Source: Candidatus Anammoximicrobium sp.
GTDB taxonomy: Bacteria > Planctomycetota > Planctomycetia > Pirellulales > Pirellulaceae
DNA length: 46,377 nt
Direction of reading: 5' to 3'
NCBI GenBank assembly: GCA_012515235.1
Contig: JAAYYU010000013.1
Span: 1-46,377 of the forward strand
In this document: positions 7,077 to 16,575 of the stretch, piece after piece
Layout: each line of letters opens with the position of its first letter
Numbering within the stretch: position 1 is the stretch's first letter
The notes under the pieces: model-generated
The model's input: only the letters and a program-made list of their open reading frames with translations
What the model was told of the DNA's origin: nothing
The model's database searches: none
Translations under genes and position numbers: made by a program

Positions 7077-9152
7077 ATGTCAGGGGATGTTTCCGAACCG
7101 GACAGCGGGTGCGTTTCTCCGGCGGGCGTCGGGGCTGATTCCGCCGACGGGGCGGCGTCTGCCGTTTGGCTATCCGCCGCCGGTCTGGCAGTCGCGGCGC
7201 TGTTGGCCTACGCCGGCAGTTTCACCGTGCCGTTCGTGCTGGACGACTTTCGCTGGATCGTGGAAAACCCCGGCTTGGGCGATTGGGCTTCGGTTGCGGC
7301 CAGCCTGTCGCTTGACAATCGGCCCTTGGTGATGTTGTCGCTGGGCCTCAATTACGCGTTGGGCGGACTGGACGTCCGGGGCTATCACGCGTTCAATCTG
7401 GCCGTCCATCTCGCGGCCGGCTTGTTGTTGTTCGGCGTGGTCCGTCGCTTGCTTGGCCGGGTGAACCGGGATTCGGACCGCGCGTTGCCCGCCACGGGAT
7501 TGGCTTTCGCGATCGCCTTGATGTGGCTGATTCACCCGCTGCAGACGCAAAGTGTCACGTACGTGATCCAGCGGTGCGAGTCGCTGATGGGGATGTTCTT
7601 CCTGCTGTGCCTGTACGCCGTCGTGCGGTCGTCGGACGCGCGTCGGGCTTGGCCTTGGCAACTCGTCGCGGTCGCGGCTTGTGTGTTGGGGATGGGCTGC
7701 AAGGAGGTAATGTTGGCGGCCCCGGTCGCGGCCTTGTTGTTGGACCGCGTCTTTTTGGCCTCGTGCTGGGGCGAGTTGTTTCGGCGGCGCGGCGTGATGC
7801 ACGCTCTGTTGTTTGCCGCCGCCTCGGCGTTGCTGCTCGCCATGACCTCCAAAATGAGCGGGGACGTTTCGGCAGGTTTCGGCTGCGTGGCCGTGACGCC
7901 CGTGGAGTACTTGCGGACGCAGCCGGCGGTGATCCTGCACTACCTGCGTCTGGCGTTTTGGCCGCGCCCGTTGTGCCTGGATTACGCCTGGCCGCCGGCC
8001 GATTCACCGCGGGAGATTTATCCCGCGGCGGTTGCGGTCATTGCAATGCTGGCGGCCAGTGTCGCGGCCCTGCGACGCGCTCCCCGTCTTGGTTTCCTGG
8101 GTCTGGTTTTCTTTGTGGTGTTGGCGCCCAGTTCCAGCGTCGTCCCCATTGCGGACCTGGCCTTCGAGCACCGCATGTATCTGCCGTTGGCGCCAGTCGT
8201 GACGCTGGCTGTGCTGGCGCTGTACGGGCTGGGGCGGGCGTGCCTGCGGGACCGTCACGCCCGGCGTCTGGCGGGAATCGGGGGAATCGTCGTAGCGGCC
8301 TCCGTGCTGGCGACGTTGACTTGGGAGCGCAACGCAGACTACCGCGATCCGGTGCGGTTGTGGTCCAAGGTGTTGGCCGTTGCGCCGCACAATCCCCGCG
8401 CTCATTTTTCGCTGGGGCAGGTTCACCGCATCCAAGGCGACGTGGACGCAGCGCGGCGATGTTACGAACAATGCCTCCGTCTGGACGCGGACTACGCGCG
8501 GGCCCACGGCGCCTTGGGGCATATTCTGCTGACGGAAGGCTCCCTGAAGGCGGCGGCGGAGCACTTGCGGCGGGCCATCGAACTCAAACCCGACTATCTG
8601 CACGCCCTGGTCAACTACGGCAACCTGCTTGTGCGCCAGAATCAATTTGCGGAAGCCGCCGTCTCCTATCGGCGTGCGCGAAAACTGGCGCCGACCAACG
8701 CCGTAATTCATCAGAATCTTGGCACGGCGTTGCTGAAGTCAGGCCGGCCGCAGGCTGCCGTCTCGGCCTATCGCCGGGCCTTACAGTTGGATCCGACGTT
8801 GGTCGGGGCCAAAGCCCAACTGGCCTGGGTCTTGGCGACAACCCCAGACGACCGTTTGCGGAACGGTGCCGAGGCGGTCCGGTTGGCCGAGGAGATCAGA
8901 TCGCAATTCGGCGGGAATCACGTCCGGCCCCTGGATGTCCTGGCAGCGGCTTACGCCGAAGTCGGCCGATTCGACGACGCTTGCCGAGTGGCCTCAGAGG
9001 GTCTCGACCTGGCCGCGTCCAATGGTTCGACGGGCGATCAGGAAGCAGTTCGCGCCCGCCTGCTGTTGTATCGTCGCGGCCAGCCGTACCGGGACGATGG
9101 CGGTTCGGCAGTTGCGGGAACCGCTTTCAAATCACCAGAGGAGGGGTCCTAG
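7077..9152 (+). CDS. Multi-spanning membrane protein with C-terminal TPR repeats (TMTC/GT-C-like)
   Basis: The protein has 691 residues. Roughly the first 420 are hydrophobic, with about ten membrane segments. The first extracytoplasmic loop carries FVLDDFRWIVENPGL, the paired-acid signature of GT-C glycosyltransferases, and HPLQTQSVTYVIQRCESLMG matches the conserved loop of TMTC-type O-mannosyltransferase relatives. From about residue 440 come four to five TPR units (for example AHFSLGQVHRIQGDVDAARR). Family knowledge suggests transfer of a lipid-linked sugar to exported proteins, or a scaffold at the membrane; the acceptor is unknown. ATG 7077 is chosen, with GGGGAG upstream at a rather long spacing; a TTG at 7050 in the same frame is an alternative. 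Confidence 0.75.
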   Translation: MSGDVSEPDSGCVSPAGVGADSADGAASAVWLSAAGLAVAALLAYAGSFTVPFVLDDFRWIVENPGLGDWASVAASLSLDNRPLVMLSLGLNYALGGLDVRGYHAFNLAVHLAAGLLLFGVVRRLLGRVNRDSDRALPATGLAFAIALMWLIHPLQTQSVTYVIQRCESLMGMFFLLCLYAVVRSSDARRAWPWQLVAVAACVLGMGCKEVMLAAPVAALLLDRVFLASCWGELFRRRGVMHALLFAAASALLLAMTSKMSGDVSAGFGCVAVTPVEYLRTQPAVILHYLRLAFWPRPLCLDYAWPPADSPREIYPAAVAVIAMLAASVAALRRAPRLGFLGLVFFVVLAPSSSVVPIADLAFEHRMYLPLAPVVTLAVLALYGLGRACLRDRHARRLAGIGGIVVAASVLATLTWERNADYRDPVRLWSKVLAVAPHNPRAHFSLGQVHRIQGDVDAARRCYEQCLRLDADYARAHGALGHILLTEGSLKAAAEHLRRAIELKPDYLHALVNYGNLLVRQNQFAEAAVSYRRARKLAPTNAVIHQNLGTALLKSGRPQAAVSAYRRALQLDPTLVGAKAQLAWVLATTPDDRLRNGAEAVRLAEEIRSQFGGNHVRPLDVLAAAYAEVGRFDDACRVASEGLDLAASNGSTGDQEAVRARLLLYRRGQPYRDDGGSAVAGTAFKSPEEGS

Positions 9153-9331
9153 CCAAAAGTCTCTGCTGATTTTCTCTGTCGATTCTCGGCGGCAGTACAT
9201 TTTCACACATCCGCTGGCATTTGCCGTAAACGGTTGAGAAATAAAGCCGTTTGAATTCAGACAAATGCATCCATGAGCATTGATGTGAGCGACCAGACGT
9301 GTTGTCGAATCCCTGAGTTGGTCCCGGCCTT

Positions 9332-9360
9332 TTGACAGAAGAGGGACGCCCGCGTATCAT
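9332..9360 (+). promoter_or_regulatory. Sigma70-type promoter of the DksA-like gene
   Basis: TTGACA at 9332-9337 is a perfect -35 box. It is separated by 17 bp from TATCAT at 9355-9360, which matches the -10 consensus at five of six positions. Transcription would start near 9367, leaving about 80 nt of leader before the ATG at 9446. The region from 9160 to 9330 is noticeably less GC-rich than its surroundings. Confidence 0.65.
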
Positions 9361-9445
9361 TAAAAGGCTAGGCTTAATGTTCGTGTTTCCAGCGAATCCG
9401 CCCTGTCGCCTGACTTGTGCGGAATCCACACCAGGGAGAAATAGC

Positions 9446-9817
9446 ATGAAGAAGTCCGAAATGAAGGTTTACAAGGAACTCCTTCTCGCCATCCGTTCCC
9501 GGTTGCGTGGCGATGTCTATGCGATGGCCGACGCGGCGTTGAACAAGACGCGAGCGGAAGCCAGCGGAGACCTTTCTCTGATGCCGATTCACATGGCCGA
9601 CGTGGGCACGGACAACTATGAGCAGGAGTTTACCCTGTCGCTGTTGCAGACGGAGGAAGGCGTTTTGGGATTGGTCGAGTCTGCGCTGGAGCGGATTGAG
9701 GATGGCACGTACGGCGTTTGCACCGAGTGCCAAGGGCGGATTCCGAAAACGCGGTTGACCGCCATTCCGTACACGCCGTACTGCGTCAAGTGCGCGAGCA
9801 AGGTGGAGACTGAGTGA
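9446..9817 (+). CDS. DksA/TraR-family C4 zinc-finger protein
   Basis: The protein has 123 residues: an N-terminal helical region (about 1-85) and a C-terminal zinc finger with Cys92, Cys95, Cys113 and Cys116 (YGVCTECQGRIPKTRLTAIP then PYCVKC). DksA-family proteins bind in the secondary channel of RNA polymerase and tune transcription. This one has the usual short length of TraR/YocK-type members and lacks the D-x-x-D-x-A coiled-coil-tip signature of true DksA, so its effect on polymerase is uncertain. ATG 9446 has GGGAG 7 nt upstream. The signal peptidase II gene follows after 55 nt and is probably co-transcribed from the promoter at 9332. Confidence 0.85.
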   Translation: MKKSEMKVYKELLLAIRSRLRGDVYAMADAALNKTRAEASGDLSLMPIHMADVGTDNYEQEFTLSLLQTEEGVLGLVESALERIEDGTYGVCTECQGRIPKTRLTAIPYTPYCVKCASKVETE

Positions 9818-9872
9818 GTAGCGGGCAGGCCCGTGGCGGCCTGTTACCGCGTGGCACAGAGCGCGAGCTAGC

Positions 9873-10445
9873 TTGAACGCGACGGATTCATCTCTTCCGG
9901 TTCTGGTTCCCCGTAGCCGCTATGTCGTTTTCTTCGGCATGGCGGTGTTAGGTTGTGCGCTCGATTTGCTGACGAAACACCGGGTTTTCCTGTGGCGGGG
10001 CATGCCTGGCCAATCCCCGATTTGGTGGATCTGGGAGCCTTATGTCGGAATCGAGACGGCCCTGAACCGCGGCGCTTTATTCGGCATGGGCGCCGGTTTT
10101 GGGATCGGTTTTGCCATTCTTTCGATCGTGGCGGCCCTGGGGATCGTGGTCTGGCTGTTCGGGTTTCGGGCTGCACGGGATCGGCTTTTGACGTTTGCGT
10201 TAGGCTGTGTGATGGGGGGCATCGGCGGCAATCTGTACGATCGGCTGGGGCTGTGGCAGGTTCCCGGCGATCCGGGCGTGTTCCGCAACGAAGTCCGCGA
10301 TTGGATTCTGCTGCGGTATCAGGAGTTTACTTGGCCCAATTTCAACGTTGCCGATTCGCTTCTTGTTTGCGGCGCGGGTCTGCTGTTGTGGCACGGTTTG
10401 CGGTTCGAGTCCCCGCCGCCAGACTCGGAGGCGGGCGCAGGCTGA
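9873..10445 (+). CDS. lspA: Lipoprotein signal peptidase (signal peptidase II)
   Basis: The protein has 190 residues and four predicted membrane helices. It would cleave the signal peptide of prolipoproteins after diacylglyceryl transfer at the inner membrane. The family signatures are present: Asp31 in the first helix (LDLLTKH), the N-R-G-A-L-F-G loop (Asn65), and the catalytic aspartates Asp123 (GGIGGNLYDRL) and Asp161 (FNVADS). The start is a TTG at 9873 without a clear ribosome-binding site, which suggests coupling to the DksA-like gene 55 nt upstream. A large loop of about 30 residues between the catalytic aspartates (residues 128-157) is longer than in typical LspA. The TolC-family lipoprotein at 31524-34541 is one plausible client in this window. 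Confidence 0.85.
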   Translation: MNATDSSLPVLVPRSRYVVFFGMAVLGCALDLLTKHRVFLWRGMPGQSPIWWIWEPYVGIETALNRGALFGMGAGFGIGFAILSIVAALGIVVWLFGFRAARDRLLTFALGCVMGGIGGNLYDRLGLWQVPGDPGVFRNEVRDWILLRYQEFTWPNFNVADSLLVCGAGLLLWHGLRFESPPPDSEAGAG

Positions 10446-10477
10446 GCAGAAACTTTTGCCATGTCCGGCCTGTTTGA

Positions 10478-10507
10478 TTGACATTTCTGCGGTCTTTGCT
10501 ATATGCT
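10478..10507 (+). promoter_or_regulatory. Sigma70-type promoter of the Rrf2/HisN unit
   Basis: TTGACA at 10478-10483 is a perfect -35 box. The -10 box is either TATATG at 10500-10505 (16-bp spacing) or TATGCT at 10502-10507 (18-bp). It lies about 120 nt before the Rrf2 start codon and just after the lspA stop. Confidence 0.55.
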
Positions 10508-10623
10508 GGCAGTCGTTGTTTCGGCCAAGCGGCTGCACTTGACCGGACCCGGGGGACGGAGGCTGTGCTGACGATCTCCCCAGGAAACGTGCGGCATCTC
10601 CATCGACAACAACGGGGCCAACC

Positions 10624-11070
10624 ATGAAGCTGTCGCGGACCGTATCTTATGCCGTGCGAGCCACGTTGCAGCTGGCTCAAAACGAGTCCACCAACCCGGT
10701 CCCCTGCAGCAAGCTGGCGTCGGACGGCGAGATGCCGGAGCGGTTTCTGCTGCAGATTCTGCGGGTCCTGGTCACTCATGGAATCCTGAAATCGACCCGC
10801 GGAGTGGAAGGCGGCTATTCGTTGTCACGTTCCCCGCAAGACATTTCCCTGCTGGATGTGATCGAGGCGATCGACGGCCCGTTGGAGACCGCGGGTGGGT
10901 TGCCCAACGCGGAATCGGAGGGCGACGTACAGCAGCGTCTGCAAACCGCCTTGCGGCAGGTGACGGATACCGCTCGCCAGCAATTGGAGTCGATCAAGCT
11001 GGCACAACTTCTGCCGCCGGCGGTCTTGCCGCCTGCGGCGTCTATCCCGAGGGAGCATGTGCAGAACTAG
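10624..11070 (+). CDS. Rrf2-family transcriptional regulator without cluster cysteines
   Basis: The protein has 148 residues. The N-terminal 85 are a typical Rrf2 winged helix: MKLSRTVSYAVRATLQLA, a recognition region EMPERFLLQILRVLVTHGIL, and the wing KSTRGVEGGYSLSRSPQDIS, then LLDVIEAIDGPL. Rrf2 members such as IscR and NsrR hold an iron-sulfur cluster through three cysteines after this region. Here there is none: the only Cys is at about position 28 in the helix-turn-helix. It is therefore a cluster-free member sensing something else. The tail (residues 100-148) is Gln/Leu-rich and helical. It precedes the phosphatase gene by 15 nt, so the two are probably an operon. Confidence 0.85.
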   Translation: MKLSRTVSYAVRATLQLAQNESTNPVPCSKLASDGEMPERFLLQILRVLVTHGILKSTRGVEGGYSLSRSPQDISLLDVIEAIDGPLETAGGLPNAESEGDVQQRLQTALRQVTDTARQQLESIKLAQLLPPAVLPPAASIPREHVQN

Positions 11071-11085
11071 CCTGGCGAACCCGCG

Positions 11086-11895
11086 ATGTCTGATCTGCCC
11101 TGCGAACTTGCCACGCGTCTGGATCTGGCCGTCTCGGCGGCTCGTGAAGCCGGACAGTTGACGTTGAAGTTCTTTCAGCGGGACAACTTGGCCGTCGAGC
11201 GCAAGGCGGACAATTCGCCCGTCACCGAGGCGGATCGGCAGGCGGAACAACGGTTGCGGGAGCGCATCCGGGACGCCTTTCCCGACGACGGTATTTTGGG
11301 CGAGGAGTTCGGCGAGCAGGCCGGCGTCTCCGATTTCCGTTGGATCCTGGACCCGATCGACGGCACGAAGAGTTTCATCTGCGGCGTGCCGCTGTACGGG
11401 ACGCTGATCGGGGTCGAACGAGCCGGGGCCAGCGAGATCGGCGTGATTTACGTCCCCGGCTTGGACGAGTGCGTGTATGCGGCCACCGGGGGTGGCGCTT
11501 GGTACACGCGGGGCGCGGCCGCGCCGCGTGCGGCTCGCGTCTCGCAACGCGACCGGCTGTGCGACGCCGTGTTCCTGACGTCGCAACTGGACAATTACTA
11601 TCCGCGCGGTGCGCAACAGGTTTACCTGGAACTGGAGCGGACGGCCTACATTACGCGGACCTGGGGCGATTGTTACGGATACCTGCTGGTCGCTACCGGT
11701 CGCGCCGACGTGATGATCGACCCGATCATGAATCTCTGGGATGCGGCGGCGTTGCAGCCGGTCTTGGAGGAGGCGGGGGGCGTGTACACCGACTGGTCAG
11801 GCCGGCCCACGATCCACGGCGGTGAAGGCATCGGATGCAACGGCCTGCTGCTCGACCAGGTGTTGGCGATCACGCAACGTTTTGCACGGGCCTGA
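11086..11895 (+). CDS. Inositol-monophosphatase-family phosphatase, histidinol-phosphatase (HisN)-like
   Basis: The protein has 269 residues with the Mg-dependent phosphatase fold. Motif 1 is LGEEFG (Glu73), motif 2 is WILDPIDGTKSFICGVPLYG (Asp89, Asp92), and motif 3 is NLWDAAALQPVLEEAGG. The form DPIDGTKSFxxGxPLxGTLI and the run WGDCYGYLLVATGRADVMID resemble HisN-type histidinol-phosphate phosphatases more than inositol monophosphatases. The likely reaction is L-histidinol phosphate to L-histidinol, in the cytoplasm. Its linkage to an Rrf2 regulator rather than to his genes is unusual, so another small sugar- or inositol-phosphate substrate is possible. Confidence 0.8.
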   Translation: MSDLPCELATRLDLAVSAAREAGQLTLKFFQRDNLAVERKADNSPVTEADRQAEQRLRERIRDAFPDDGILGEEFGEQAGVSDFRWILDPIDGTKSFICGVPLYGTLIGVERAGASEIGVIYVPGLDECVYAATGGGAWYTRGAAAPRAARVSQRDRLCDAVFLTSQLDNYYPRGAQQVYLELERTAYITRTWGDCYGYLLVATGRADVMIDPIMNLWDAAALQPVLEEAGGVYTDWSGRPTIHGGEGIGCNGLLLDQVLAITQRFARA

Positions 11896-11998
11896 AGCGG
11901 CTTGCGGACGGCCCTGAAGCCGTCCTGCCTAGTACCCATCCCGGCTGGAGAAGGCGGCCGCATTCGCCGGGCGGGGAGTCGAATCGCCGCTGTTCTGA

Positions 11999-13135
<1,137 letters not shown>

Positions 13136-13168
13136 GCCCCCTCCGCGTGCCAACGCTTGGCTGAACAC

Positions 13169-13214
13169 AAGCCCGGCTTTGCCAAGAAGCCGGGCTTCTT
13201 TTGTTGGCTTTTTT
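13169..13214 (+). terminator. Rho-independent terminator of GAPDH
   Basis: A perfect 11-bp stem (aagcccggctt at 13169-13179, aagccgggctt at 13187-13197) with a 7-nt loop is followed by two T-rich stretches. It lies 34 nt past the GAPDH stop and ahead of the convergent ispD. Confidence 0.85.
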
Positions 13215-13313
13215 CAAGGCGGCTGGCGGCGAACGAAGTTCCTTCGGTTCCGGGCGTTTTGGGCGGCGGGCGTTGCGGGGCGATCCGAACGGAGTTCCTT
13301 CCGTTGAGCCTGG

Positions 13314-14051
13314 TCACCGCCACAAGTCGTCGTCGGCGAACGGGTGGACGGGTCCGAGGATTTTGGGCTTGGGCAAGGCGCGCAAAGCTTGCTGAGCGAA
13401 CCGCAAATCCTCCTTGGTGGTCACTTTCAAGTTGATGGGCGAGCCCTCGACGATCGTTACCGGGTGGCCCAGGCGTTCGACCAGTTGGGCGTCGTCCGTG
13501 GCTGCGAAATCGCCGCGTTGGGCGTAGGCATCCAGCAGCAGTTGGCGGCGGAATACCTGGGGCGTTTGGGCTTCCCAAAGATCCCGCCGATCGACCGTTT
13601 CGGCGATCACGCCGCCTTGGACGCGTTTGAGCGTCCCACGCACCGGAATCGCCAGCATCGCCGCTCCGGTCTTCTCGGCGGCAGCGAACACCTGGTCGAT
13701 CCATTCGTTTGCCAGGCAAGGCCGCGCGGCGTCGTGGACCGCGATGCAATCCACGTCGGGACGCACGCGAGCCAGGGCGCGCGCCACGGAGTCGGTGCGG
13801 TGTTCGCCGCCGGTCACGACCTCGATGCCCAGGACGGCGGTGTTGGCCGCAAACTTGGCCTGGAATTCCTCGCGGTCCTCGGCGGCGATGACCAGGATCA
13901 GTTGCTTGACGTCGTCGCGGTTCAGAAACCGCTCGGCCGAATGCAGCCACACCGCCCGGTTTTCCAGCGGGGCAAACGGTTTCTTGTAATGGGGATCGCG
14001 AAAGCGGCTGCTCTTCCCAGCGGCGGGCAGGATGACGGCAAACTTGGACAT
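13314..14051 (-). CDS. ispD: 2-C-methyl-D-erythritol 4-phosphate cytidylyltransferase
   Basis: The protein has 245 residues. It would transfer CMP from CTP to methylerythritol phosphate in the non-mevalonate isoprenoid pathway. Signatures: MSKFAVILPAAGKSSRFRDP (nucleotide loop), KKPFAPL, RTDSVARAL, AVHDAARP and the C-terminal PINLKVTTKEDL. ATG 14051 is chosen because the protein then begins right at the conserved strand; an upstream in-frame start would add 28 unconserved residues. GGGG lies about 10 nt upstream. No other isoprenoid gene is nearby. Function is confident from the motifs. Confidence 0.92.
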   Translation of the reverse strand: MSKFAVILPAAGKSSRFRDPHYKKPFAPLENRAVWLHSAERFLNRDDVKQLILVIAAEDREEFQAKFAANTAVLGIEVVTGGEHRTDSVARALARVRPDVDCIAVHDAARPCLANEWIDQVFAAAEKTGAAMLAIPVRGTLKRVQGGVIAETVDRRDLWEAQTPQVFRRQLLLDAYAQRGDFAATDDAQLVERLGHPVTIVEGSPINLKVTTKEDLRFAQQALRALPKPKILGPVHPFADDDLWR

Positions 14052-14370
14052 AATAGGCAACCCCGTGAGCAAAAAAGTGTGAGCGAGGATCCGTTCCATC
14101 CCGCCGGAAACCGAAACGCCGGCCTCCAGACGCAACGGGCGACTATTCTAAGCCCTCGGACCCGTCGCGTGGTATGGGACTGGCGCGAAGCGTGCGGCGC
14201 GGGGACCTGCACGCCGGGCACTGGGCAGCACGTGTCCCTGGGGAACATGGCCCTCAGATCGTGCTCGACCTGGCCGGCGGCGAGATGCGGCGGAATCCGG
14301 CGTTCGTCCGTTTCGCGTGGCGTTCCCGGACCCCGCCTCTGCCCCTGGTCGAAGAACCCCCGGTCGGCAC
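14052..14370. other. Intergenic region between ispD and the sialidase-like gene
   Basis: In these 319 nt no gene is supported. On the minus strand a TAGAAT (complement of attcta near 14149) could be a -10 box for ispD, but no matching -35 is visible. Open frames here are shadows. Confidence 0.4.
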
Positions 14371-15510
14371 TCAGGCCACGCGGATGCGTGCCCAGTGCAG
14401 ACTCATCGTGTCGGGAGTGCCGGCGTACCAGGCCAGCAGCACTCGGCCCTCGGCCAACGGCCGGATGGCCGGGTGTCCGAAACTCCATTTGCCCATGTCT
14501 TCCCAGTACTGTTTGAAGTCGATGTTCTCGCGGCCCTGCGTGATCGCCGCGTGTTCATCGTGGGTGTAGACCACCAGGCGTGCTGAGCGAGGCCAGGTCT
14601 GGCCGTTGTCGTGCGAGCACCACAGCGTCATCGTTCCCGGCCGCCCGCGGTCCACGACAAAGGCCAGCAGTCGTCCGTCGTCCAGACGCAGCGGCGCGGC
14701 GATCTGGCCGGGAATCTGCGTGGCGCGGAGCGGAGAAACGGCGAGCGTTTCGCGAGTCACGGCACCGCGCCGCAGGTGCACCGCCAGGTCGCGTTTTTCG
14801 GCCAGGTCGTGGGTCCAGAACAAGGCCGTGAATTCTCCCGCACGCGCGCCGGGACACAGCCGCTGGTCCCAGTAGTAGATCTTGTGCTCGGGGTGCTGGG
14901 CCACGAGCATCGGCGGCGAGAACGATTCGCCGCCGTCGCGTGAAACCAGCAGCCAGGCGGCGTGCCGGCCCGGACGCGGATCGTCGAACTCCTTGAAGCT
15001 CTCCAGCGCAACGGCGATGGCGCCGTCGTGCCAACGCAGAACCGGGCCGGTCAAAGAACAGCCGCGGAGATCCCCCGTCGGCAGCTCGCGCCAGTCGCTC
15101 CAACTCAGGCCGTCGTCGCGGGACAGGGCCAGCAACTGCTTGGATTTGAGGATCCCTTCCGTCACCGGGTCGAACAGCGGCCGCTCCGGGTCGCGGCGGT
15201 CAAACCACGTGGAAAACAGCAGCAGCCGCCCCGGCTCGACTTCGACCATTTCGGCCGCAGCCAAAGAACCGGGCACCCCCGCCCAGCGGGTCTGGAACTG
15301 GAGCGGCAGCAAGGCCCACGATTGTCCGCCGTCCGGCGATCGGCACAACCGGACGGTGCCGCTGGCGGCGTGCTTGCCGGGTCCGTTCTGGAAGCCGCAC
15401 AGGATCTGGCCCGAGCGCAACGGACACAGGGAGGTGAAATAGGCGATGCGCCGGTCCGGTGGTTGCCGGGCGGCGTCGAACACCAAGCCTTGGTCTTCCA
15501 AGGTGAACAT
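14371..15510 (-). CDS. BNR/sialidase-family protein, probably cytoplasmic
   Basis: The protein has 379 residues and is a six-bladed sialidase-type propeller. Asp-box motifs recur: RSPDGGQSWALLPL, SRDDGLSWSDW, SRDGGESFSPP and SHDNGQTWPRS. Family members hydrolyse sialic acids or related sugars, but many planctomycete relatives are uncharacterised, so the substrate is open. No signal peptide is present with ATG 15510 (MFTLEDQGLVFD), which is odd for a sialidase. A TTG start at 15582 would only add an Arg-rich stretch, and no good ribosome-binding site was found for either. It is downstream of the HEAT and DapA-family genes on the same strand (140-nt gap), suggesting a sugar-acid catabolic unit. 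Confidence 0.75.
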   Translation of the reverse strand: MFTLEDQGLVFDAARQPPDRRIAYFTSLCPLRSGQILCGFQNGPGKHAASGTVRLCRSPDGGQSWALLPLQFQTRWAGVPGSLAAAEMVEVEPGRLLLFSTWFDRRDPERPLFDPVTEGILKSKQLLALSRDDGLSWSDWRELPTGDLRGCSLTGPVLRWHDGAIAVALESFKEFDDPRPGRHAAWLLVSRDGGESFSPPMLVAQHPEHKIYYWDQRLCPGARAGEFTALFWTHDLAEKRDLAVHLRRGAVTRETLAVSPLRATQIPGQIAAPLRLDDGRLLAFVVDRGRPGTMTLWCSHDNGQTWPRSARLVVYTHDEHAAITQGRENIDFKQYWEDMGKWSFGHPAIRPLAEGRVLLAWYAGTPDTMSLHWARIRVA

Positions 15511-15650
15511 GCGGCGAACCACTTTCGATCGAGTTCGTCGCGCGGACGCTGCGCGTGCTGCCCAGCGAATCCGCGCGGACAATTCGGGCGTGGAACTGGT
15601 CTCGGATTCCGACTTCCGGGATTCGGACTTGACCGCAGCCTGAAGCCGCC

Positions 15651-16553
15651 TTACTCCTTGTCCTTGGCCGCCGGCTGTGACAACGCCAGCAGCGACTGGG
15701 CCGCGCGGAGGCGAGCGTCCAGGGTGCGATCGTCCAGCAGTTGCACGAGTTTCGCCTGGAATTCGACGCCCCGTCCGAGGCCCACAAATTCGGCCGCCAT
15801 CGCTCTGACTCCGGCGTCGTCCGAGTCGAGGTTTCGTCCCAACTCCGCGCGTCCTGCCGCGTGCCCCAGGCAGGCCAGGGCACCGGCGATCATGACTCGT
15901 GCCGTCGCATCCGGCTCGTCAGCGAGCAAGTGCCGCAGTCGCGGGACATCCGGCTCGCCGCCCAGTCGGGCCAGGGCCCAGGCGGCCAGCCTGCGGATCG
16001 GGCGGTCGTCCGAGTGCAACCGTTCGCGGAGATGCCTCAAGCCGGCTTGATCGCCGGACTTGGCCAGGGCGGCCGCGGCCATCAGTTGCAGAGGCGGATG
16101 CGGAGACGTCTCCAACGCCGCCCGCAGCCGTTGGCCGTCGCCTGCCTCGCCGATCTTGAACAGGCTTTCGGCCGCATGGACGCGCCCGTTCGATTGCTCG
16201 TTGCCCAGGATCTCCAACAGCACCGACAGCGGACCTCGCTCACCGGCTCGCACCAATTCCCGCGCGAGTCCGCAGCGCCGCTGGTCGTCGCGTTCCTGCG
16301 GCAGTCGGTCCCGCAGCGCCGCGACGACTTCGCGCCCGTGGCCGGCCAGCGTCAGCGCCTCGGCCGCGTGCATCGACGGCCAGAATTCGTCGGAGGCCAG
16401 GCCCTGGCGGAGCGTCGCCAGACAGCGTTCACGGAGTTCGGACGCGACCTGCAAGCGTTCCCGATGGTTGGCCTCCCCGGCTTGTAAGACACACAGCGAA
16501 AGGAAGTTCAACGCGGCGGCGGCCGCCGACAAAAGTCTCAGTTTCAGGTTCAT
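15651..16553 (-). CDS. Exported HEAT-repeat protein
   Basis: The protein has 300 residues. An N-terminal signal sequence (MNLKLRLLSAAAAALNFLSL) is followed by alpha-helical repeats of about 30 residues, for example HAAEALTLAGHGREVVAAL, HAAESLFKIGEAGDGQRLRA and RRLAAWALARLGGEPDVPRL, typical of PBS-lyase/HEAT arrays. Such arrays are protein-protein scaffolds; no catalytic residues were seen. ATG 16553 is preceded by AGGAG at short spacing. The gene starts 22 nt after the stop of the DapA-family gene, so the two are almost certainly co-transcribed. Confidence 0.8.
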   Translation of the reverse strand: MNLKLRLLSAAAAALNFLSLCVLQAGEANHRERLQVASELRERCLATLRQGLASDEFWPSMHAAEALTLAGHGREVVAALRDRLPQERDDQRRCGLARELVRAGERGPLSVLLEILGNEQSNGRVHAAESLFKIGEAGDGQRLRAALETSPHPPLQLMAAAALAKSGDQAGLRHLRERLHSDDRPIRRLAAWALARLGGEPDVPRLRHLLADEPDATARVMIAGALACLGHAAGRAELGRNLDSDDAGVRAMAAEFVGLGRGVEFQAKLVQLLDDRTLDARLRAAQSLLALSQPAAKDKE

Positions 16554-16575
16554 AAACTCCTCGCGTGGCAAGACA

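Noticed and set aside
7523..9169. Long plus-strand frame within the TPR membrane-protein gene
   Set aside because: Low-complexity Gly/Arg/Ala-rich shadow of the real frame, which has clear membrane and TPR signatures.
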